DNA of 64,000 nucleotides from Desmodus rotundus (taxonomy: Eukaryota > Chordata > Mammalia > Chiroptera > Phyllostomidae): NCBI RefSeq assembly GCF_022682495.2, contig NC_071388.1, forward strand, positions 177,225,622-177,289,621. Direction: 5' to 3'. Of the stretch, positions 59,125 to 64,000 are shown one piece after another (the stretch's first letter is position 1; the number at the start of each line of letters is the position of its first letter). Under the pieces are notes generated by a model. That model saw only the letters and a list, made by a program, of their open reading frames with translations, was not told the origin of the DNA and made no database searches. The position numbers were made by a program, and so were the translations under genes.

Positions 59125-59380
59125 GCAGGCTGGCGCAGGATCAGAAGATGCTGGAAAAGGAACACAAAGGGAAGAGTGCAGGTGGATGCATTTGAGGCAG
59201 TGGCAGGAACTATTAGAGTGACAGTGGCGATGATTCGAAAGGGAACACAGCTCCGCAGGTTGAAGATAAATGCCCCAGCTTTGGATTTGGTTGTGCAGCG
59301 ATGGAATGGTTGAAGCAACAGCAGGTTCTTGAGACTGAGGGAACAAATCTGAGGATGATGGAGGGCTTGATCGTGTAATT
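59125..59380 (+). pseudogene. Unidentified broken reading frame
   Basis: In one + strand frame the translation runs MDGRLAQDQKMLEKEHKGKS, then two stops near 59188 and 59212. It reopens as DSGDDSKGNTAPQVEDKCPS, then 'FGFGCAAMEWLKQQQVLE', 'TEGTNLRMMEGLIV' and TAA at 59379. The composition (acidic Ser/Asp block, Gln/Lys-rich helix) is protein-like and differs from the AT-driven frames around it. The local base composition is also higher in G+C. No poly-A tail follows within ~100 bp. It could be an old processed pseudogene fragment, an exon of an unknown gene, or a repeat I do not recognise. Overlapping - strand frames of 93-118 codons also exist. Confidence 0.3.
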
Positions 59381-60296
59381 GTTCTGGAACCACCCATTTC
59401 TCCTAACTGCTTTTTATATGGGAATTTCCTGTTGGTTTAGTTGATTGTTGTGTTATTTTTAACCACAGCATGCTGTTACCAGGTAGTTAATATTTTTTTA
59501 AAAATTCAAAATATACAGTAAAGATTCTTGAGTTTGCATGTTTCCTATGCCTAAGTGCAGTAGAGTTTCTCTAGAGAAGACAGACCGGAGTGGGATTTGG
59601 GGACTATAGAGTGCACTAATATTCAGCCTCAGTAGATGGCAAATTGCTTCCCAGGATGGTTGTACCAATACCTACTCCCACCAGCGGTGTGAGATAGTTT
59701 CTATTGCCCTTCATTACATCTTTGCTAACTCCCAGTACTGTCAGATACTAATGTTGACCTATTGATTCCTTGGTGCATAATTTAATTATTAGTAATCATG
59801 TTGCTTCTCAAACAGCTGTCTTGTTTATATAGTTTGTATAGTTGTCTATGTAGTAGTGGAGTTCTTTTGTGTGTGTGTATGTGTGTATATATTCATTCCA
59901 TATATCCTGAATAATAATTTTTATGTGCTTATATATAGACATGGCAAATATCTGCTAGGGTAAGGATCATCATATACTTTGTTTTTGTGTTCTTCATTAT
60001 AAATTAATACTTAAGGAATTTAGCATAATTAAATTAATCAAACATTTTCTTTAAACTAAGTTTGTGCTTTCTGTGTTGTATCTAAAAACTCTTTCCCTAC
60101 CCTAAAATTATGACATTCTCCTGTATTTTCTTCCAAACTTTGTTAAAAATCTTTTCATATTTAGGGTTTGAATCTTCTTGGAATTGACTTGTGTGTGGTG
60201 TGAGGAAGAACCATTTTTATACATTCAATATTATTTTTTTTCCTTTCTCAATTATCCTCTGGTCTATTTGTCCCTCCCTGTGCCAGTTCTATGGGG

Positions 60297-60522
60297 TTTT
60301 TTATTAAGATTTTATTTATTTTTAGAGCTAGGGGAGGGAGGGAGAAAGAGAGGGAGAGAAACATTGATGTGTGAGAGAAACATCCACTGGTTGCCTCTTG
60401 CACACCCCCAACTGGGGACCTGGCCCAAAACCCAAGCATGTGCCCTGACCGGGAATCGAACCAGCTACCTTTCTGTTTACAGGCCAACGCTCAGTCCACT
60501 AAGCCACACCAGCCAAGGGCCT
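60297..60522 (-). mobile_element. Ves-type SINE, antisense, nested in L1
   Basis: 'gattttatttatttttaga', 'gagagaaacattgatgtgt', 'caactggggacctggccca', 'accgggaatcgaaccagct' (B box complement) and the head complement 'aagccacaccagccaaggg' are present. The flanks 'ctatggggtttt' and 'ctatggtatttt' give the target duplication. Confidence 0.94.
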
Positions 60523-60834
60523 ATGGTATTTTAATTCATGTAACTTTCTAAAAGAGTCTTTCTTACCTTGTTAATATTCTGAATTATCCTGGTTGTCCTT
60601 GGGTTTTTGCTCTTCCATATTAAGTTTTGGATAAACTTGTGCAGTTTTCACTGAAAACAAATAGGAACCAGGATTTTGATTGACACTGATGAAATTTGTA
60701 TACATATTTGAGAAGACTTCATATAGCTTATGCTATTTACCCTATTTATGTAGGTGGTAGTTTCAATTTTGCCAGTTCTTTTTTACTGTCATTCAATAGT
60801 GTCTTTAAAAAAACAAAACATCAATTTGTTGTTC

Positions 60835-60955
60835 CACTTATTTAGGCATTCATTGGTTGATTCTTGTATGTGCCCTGACTAGGGACTGAACCCACAACCT
60901 TGGCATGTTAGGATGATGCTGTAAACAACTGAGCTACCAGGCCAGAGTTCAATAA
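60835..60955 (-). mobile_element. tRNA-derived SINE, antisense, short subfamily
   Basis: 'ccacttatttaggcattca', 'tgattcttgtatgtgccct', 'actgaacccacaaccttgg' and the head complement 'gagctaccaggccagagtt' are present. It shares its body with copies at 53.2 and 63.0 kb and differs from the main Ves type. Confidence 0.8.
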
Positions 60956-61264
60956 TGCCTTTTAATTTCTCCTTTTAATGACCTTACTCTTTCTTGGTAG
61001 AAGACTCACAACAATTTTTTTTATAATTATATTTTTTAGTATTTTACTAGAGGAAATTAGATTTCTAAAATCTTTTCATTGTAATACATTATGTGTACAG
61101 AAAAGTACAGAGTATAAGTGCAATGAATTATCACAAAGCAATGCCATCACTCAAGGCAAGAAAGAGAACACTACCATACTTTTTAATCACAATTATTGCC
61201 CCTTACCTTTCTTTTAAAAAGTAAACATTATCTTGGTTTAGTTGTACCAAATTTTTGCTATATG

Positions 61265-61266
61265 TA

Positions 61267-61346
<80 letters not shown>
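61265..61346. repeat. Compound (TG)n(TA)n microsatellite
   Basis: About 14 TG units pass directly into about 24 TA units. The alternating purine-pyrimidine run is capable of unusual DNA structure and is likely hypervariable. The 90-codon frame through it is an artefact. Confidence 0.95.
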
Positions 61347-61350
<4 letters not shown>

Positions 61351-62117
61351 TGCAGTATGGTTTCTTCAGTATTTGTCATTTTTTGCTCAGTCTAGTATTT
61401 GTAAAATTCATCTGTTAATGCATGAAGCTATTACTTTATTTTCATTTCTGTGTGGTATTTCCTTGTAAGATTACTGTTTTATTTATTCATTCTATTAATG
61501 GATATTTGGCCTTCTTTCTGTTTTTGAGCCATAATGAATAATGATTATGTGAATGTTTATGTTCACATCTGTTGGTGCCCCTGTGCCATTTCTGTTGATC
61601 ACATGCCCACGAGTAGAATTGCCGTGTGAGTCGGTATGCGTATGTTCAGCTTCTGTCAGATCCTGCCAGTTTTCCAAAAGATACCAACCTCCCATCCCAT
61701 CAGCAGTGTATGCAGGTTCTAGTAGACTCCATATTTTTCCTTACATTTTTTATATTCTGTTCATCCTTGTTGGTATACAGTGGTATCTAATTGTGACTTT
61801 ATTTTACATTTCTGTGATGACTATCAAGGTTGAGAATCCTCGTTTGCTTCGAAGTAATTTAGCTGCCTTATGAGGTACATGTTCACTCTTCCTGTCCATT
61901 TCCCCACCAAGTTGTCTCTGAACCTCTAGCTGATCTGTGGAGATTCCTTATGTATTCTTGACTGGTAATCTCCTAAATTGTGACTTAATCATTTTAGTCT
62001 CTTAATGAAACCTCTTGATGAACAGAAATTTCTTAATTTTAATGTAATATACTTTATAATGCTTTTTACGTCCCTATCTTGAAGGGCTTGAAGTTAGTCT
62101 CCCAAATAAATTTGCAC

Positions 62118-62699
62118 TTTACAGTACAGTAGCCACTAGTAGCCCCAGGTGGCTGTCGAGCACTTGAAATATGGCTAGGCTGAATTAAGATGTTCTGTCT
62201 ATGTAACATGCATAATTTCAAAGACATAGTATTAAAAAAGAATCTAAAAATCTCAGTAAGAATTTGTATATTGATTACATATTAAAACAATATTTTAGAT
62301 ATAGTGGGTTAAATAAAATAGAGTATAAACACCTGAAATCTGTATAATTTTGTTAATCTGTATCACCCTAGTAAATTAAATAAAAAGGAAAAAGTGTATA
62401 AATAAAAAAGTAGAGCATGAAAATTACTTTCACCAGTTTATTGTAGAAAACTTTAAAATTACATAATTGACCCACATTATATTTCTGTATTTACATTGCA
62501 TGTGGCCAGTGGAGATGGAGGCATGTCCTGTTTCCACACTGTCTGTTACGATAGCGATGATCCAATGTGGCTATTGAGCATTTAAAATGTAGCTTAGGGT
62601 GACTAAGGAACTGAATTTTTAATTTAATTGTAGTTAGTTTAAATTTAAGTAACCACATGTGGCTTGTGGTTGCCATATTGGACAGCACAGTCCTGAGCA
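62118..62699 (-). mobile_element. Pair of related hAT-type MER elements nested in L1
   Basis: 62118-62490 is the antisense of the 36.56-kb element: 'gtagccactagtagcccca', 'gagcacttgaaatatggct', 'tatagtgggttaaataaaa'. 62490-62699 is a second, shorter unit with 'atgtggctattgagcattt', 'gtgactaaggaactgaatt' and '..ccatattggacagcacag'. Antisense L1 sequence is present on both sides, so these entered an existing L1. Their adjacency may reflect one composite element or two insertions. Confidence 0.65.
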
Positions 62700-63034
62700 T
62701 TTTATTGCTTCAACATTTTTTGTTTTAAGTTTAAATCCATCTGTAATTGATTTTTATAATATGAGAATAGGGATTGTTTTATTTATTTTTTGTTCTATAT
62801 GGAAATCTAGTTGACCACCCACCAAGGAAAAGAGAATTTTTTCCTATTTTTACATGCTCTATTTTGTTTCTTTGGTATGTTTGTTTATTCTTACACCAAA
62901 TACCACACTGTTTAGTAACTTCGGGAGTAAGTGCTCTGATCTCATTCTTTAAAAGTGTTTTGGCCACATTTGGCCCTTTCTTTTTCTACCTAAATATAAA
63001 AAATGCCTCAAATTCTCACAAAATTACTTCTGGG

Positions 63035-63243
63035 ATTTTGATTTTTTTTTTTTTTTAATGTATTGATTCTTTAGAAAGGGAGAAAGAAGAAGAGAGGGAG
63101 AGACAAGAGAAACAGCAGTTGGTTGCTCCACTTATTTATGCATTCACTGGTTGCTGCTTGTATGTGCCCTGATTGGAGATCAAACCTGCAACTTTGGCAC
63201 ATGGGGACAATGTTCTAACCAACTGAGTTACTCGGCCAGGACA
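63035..63243 (-). mobile_element. tRNA-derived SINE, antisense
   Basis: A T-run and 'taatgtattgattctttag' are followed by 'gggagagacaagagaaaca', 'cttatttatgcattcactg', 'tgtatgtgccctgattgga' and the head complement 'gagttactcggccaggac'. The flanks 'cttctgggatttt' and 'ctgctgggatttt' form the target duplication. It is the longest member of the 'ttatttatgcattca' subfamily here. Confidence 0.9.
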
Positions 63244-63669
63244 CTGCTGGGATTTTTATTGAGATTACATTGGATCTGTATTGTATCCAATCATAAACAC
63301 GATATAGTCATCCATTTATATAGGTCTTTCATTTCTCTCCATAATATCTGGTCCTTTTTTTTAATGTAAAGGTCTTGCAAATCTTTTGTTAGATTTATTC
63401 CTAGTTATTTGCTATTGTAAATAATACTAATTTCTAATTTTATTTTCTAATTATTGCTGGTATGTAGAAATACAATTGATTTTAGGTTATAATGTCCTTA
63501 TATCCAGCAACTTGACTAAATTAACTTATTAATTCTTAGAGATTCATTTGGATTTTCTATGTACCCAATCCTGCTATTTGTGAAGAATGACAGTTTAATT
63601 TCCTTTTGACTCTTACACACTTTATCACTTTATTTCATCTTGCCTTATTGCACTGACCAGGCCCTCAAG

Positions 63670-63850
63670 AGCAGGGTCAGCAGACTTCTTTGTCAAGGGC
63701 CAGACAGGAAGGAAGCCAGCAATCCCTGTATAAATGTATACCCTCTCTGGTGCTGTGCTAAGAGGGAATCAGAGTAGTTTGGTGGATGAGTCTCGAACAG
63801 TTTGTATTAATTCAAAGGGCTGCATGCTGTTTTGATAAAAGGGGCCATTT
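63670..63850 (+). mobile_element. hAT-type MER fragment
   Basis: 'gcagggtcagcagacttct', then 'tgtcaagggccagacagga', and later 'aagggctgcatgctgtttt' resemble the ends of the same MER family as 55.05 kb. It is poorly preserved and the family is not certain. Confidence 0.45.
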
Positions 63851-64000
63851 TTACATGGAATTATAAAAGGAAAGAACAATTAATAGCCGTGAAAGAAATG
63901 GGGTAAAACATTTGCCTAGTGCATTGGTAGCTGCTGCAAAGTTTATGATTATTTTGAATATGACTAAGTATAAACTAATATTTGCCTTTCTTTTTAAATC

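Larger units (their letters stand above)
59620..63660 (-). mobile_element. Ancient L1 ORF2 region, antisense, heavily interrupted
   Basis: Antisense L1 phrases recur in order: 'ctactcccaccagcggtgt' (59.68 kb), 'gcttctcaaacagctgtct', 'ttgtgtgtggtgtgaggaag'-like wording (60.19 kb), 'gaatagggattgttttatt' (62.77 kb), 'tagatttattcctagttat' and 'atatccagcaacttgact' (63.4-63.5 kb). A second antisense L1 block lies at 61.44-62.11 kb ('cccatcagcagtgtatgca'). The pieces are separated by SINEs, a TG/TA repeat and hAT elements. No coding capacity remains. Confidence 0.65.

Noticed and set aside
61196..61468. 90-codon frame
   Set aside because: It reads through the TG/TA microsatellite, giving alternating Val-Cys and Ile-Tyr; not a gene.

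Overview
This looks like a window of nuclear DNA from a bat (Chiroptera). The main evidence is about a dozen tRNA-derived SINEs of the bat Ves type: a 'ccctg..ctggtgtggctca' head, a tRNA-like B box, a 'gtttctctc' pyrimidine-rich body and an A-rich tail. Mammalian L1, HAL1 (half-L1), L2, MIR, MaLR, hAT-Charlie, Tigger and mariner copies support a placental mammal. No Helitron or piggyBac copy typical of Myotis was recognised, so a bat outside the Myotis group is slightly favoured. This is inference from repeats only. There are no prokaryotic-style genes, operons, rRNA or CRISPR arrays.

Layout. 1-49.4 kb is AT-rich intergenic or intronic DNA with no exon I can support. It holds antisense L1 remnants (0.9-2.0 kb, 10.8-11.8 kb), a HAL1 broken by an LTR-like insertion (16.1-18.6 kb), a Tigger/MER2 element (18.7-19.2 kb), an internally deleted mariner with both ends intact (21.07-21.74 kb), an L2 piece (28.6-29.0 kb), a decayed hAT transposon with two nested SINEs (31.8-33.5 kb), L1M 3' sequence (34.5-35.4 kb), and a MaLR LTR followed by an L2 3' end (39.9-40.8 kb). 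Further on are two related solo LTRs (42.2 and 47.5 kb) on either side of a second, nearly full-length HAL1 (44.5-46.6 kb).

49.6-51.26 kb is a strong CpG island, the only promoter-grade sequence in the window. It contains a TATA-like box, a CRE palindrome, an E-box and an NRF1-like palindrome. I could not identify the gene it serves. No recognised coding exon follows within the next 13 kb, nor precedes it, so the gene probably has a non-coding first exon and a long first intron, or it makes a lncRNA. The direction is unresolved; the TATA-like box points to the + strand.

51.3-64 kb is again repeat-rich. It has SINEs, an antisense L1 with an ORF2 tail (56.3-57.0 kb), a 124-bp mariner MITE (58.65-58.77 kb), an unidentified broken reading frame (59.1-59.4 kb), and an ancient antisense L1 split by SINEs, hAT elements and a TG/TA microsatellite (59.6-63.7 kb).

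No new molecular system is evident. The points of interest are the orphan CpG-island promoter, the unassigned broken reading frame at 59.1 kb, the intact-ended mariner deletion derivative, and the nested LTR-like element carrying 34-bp repeats.
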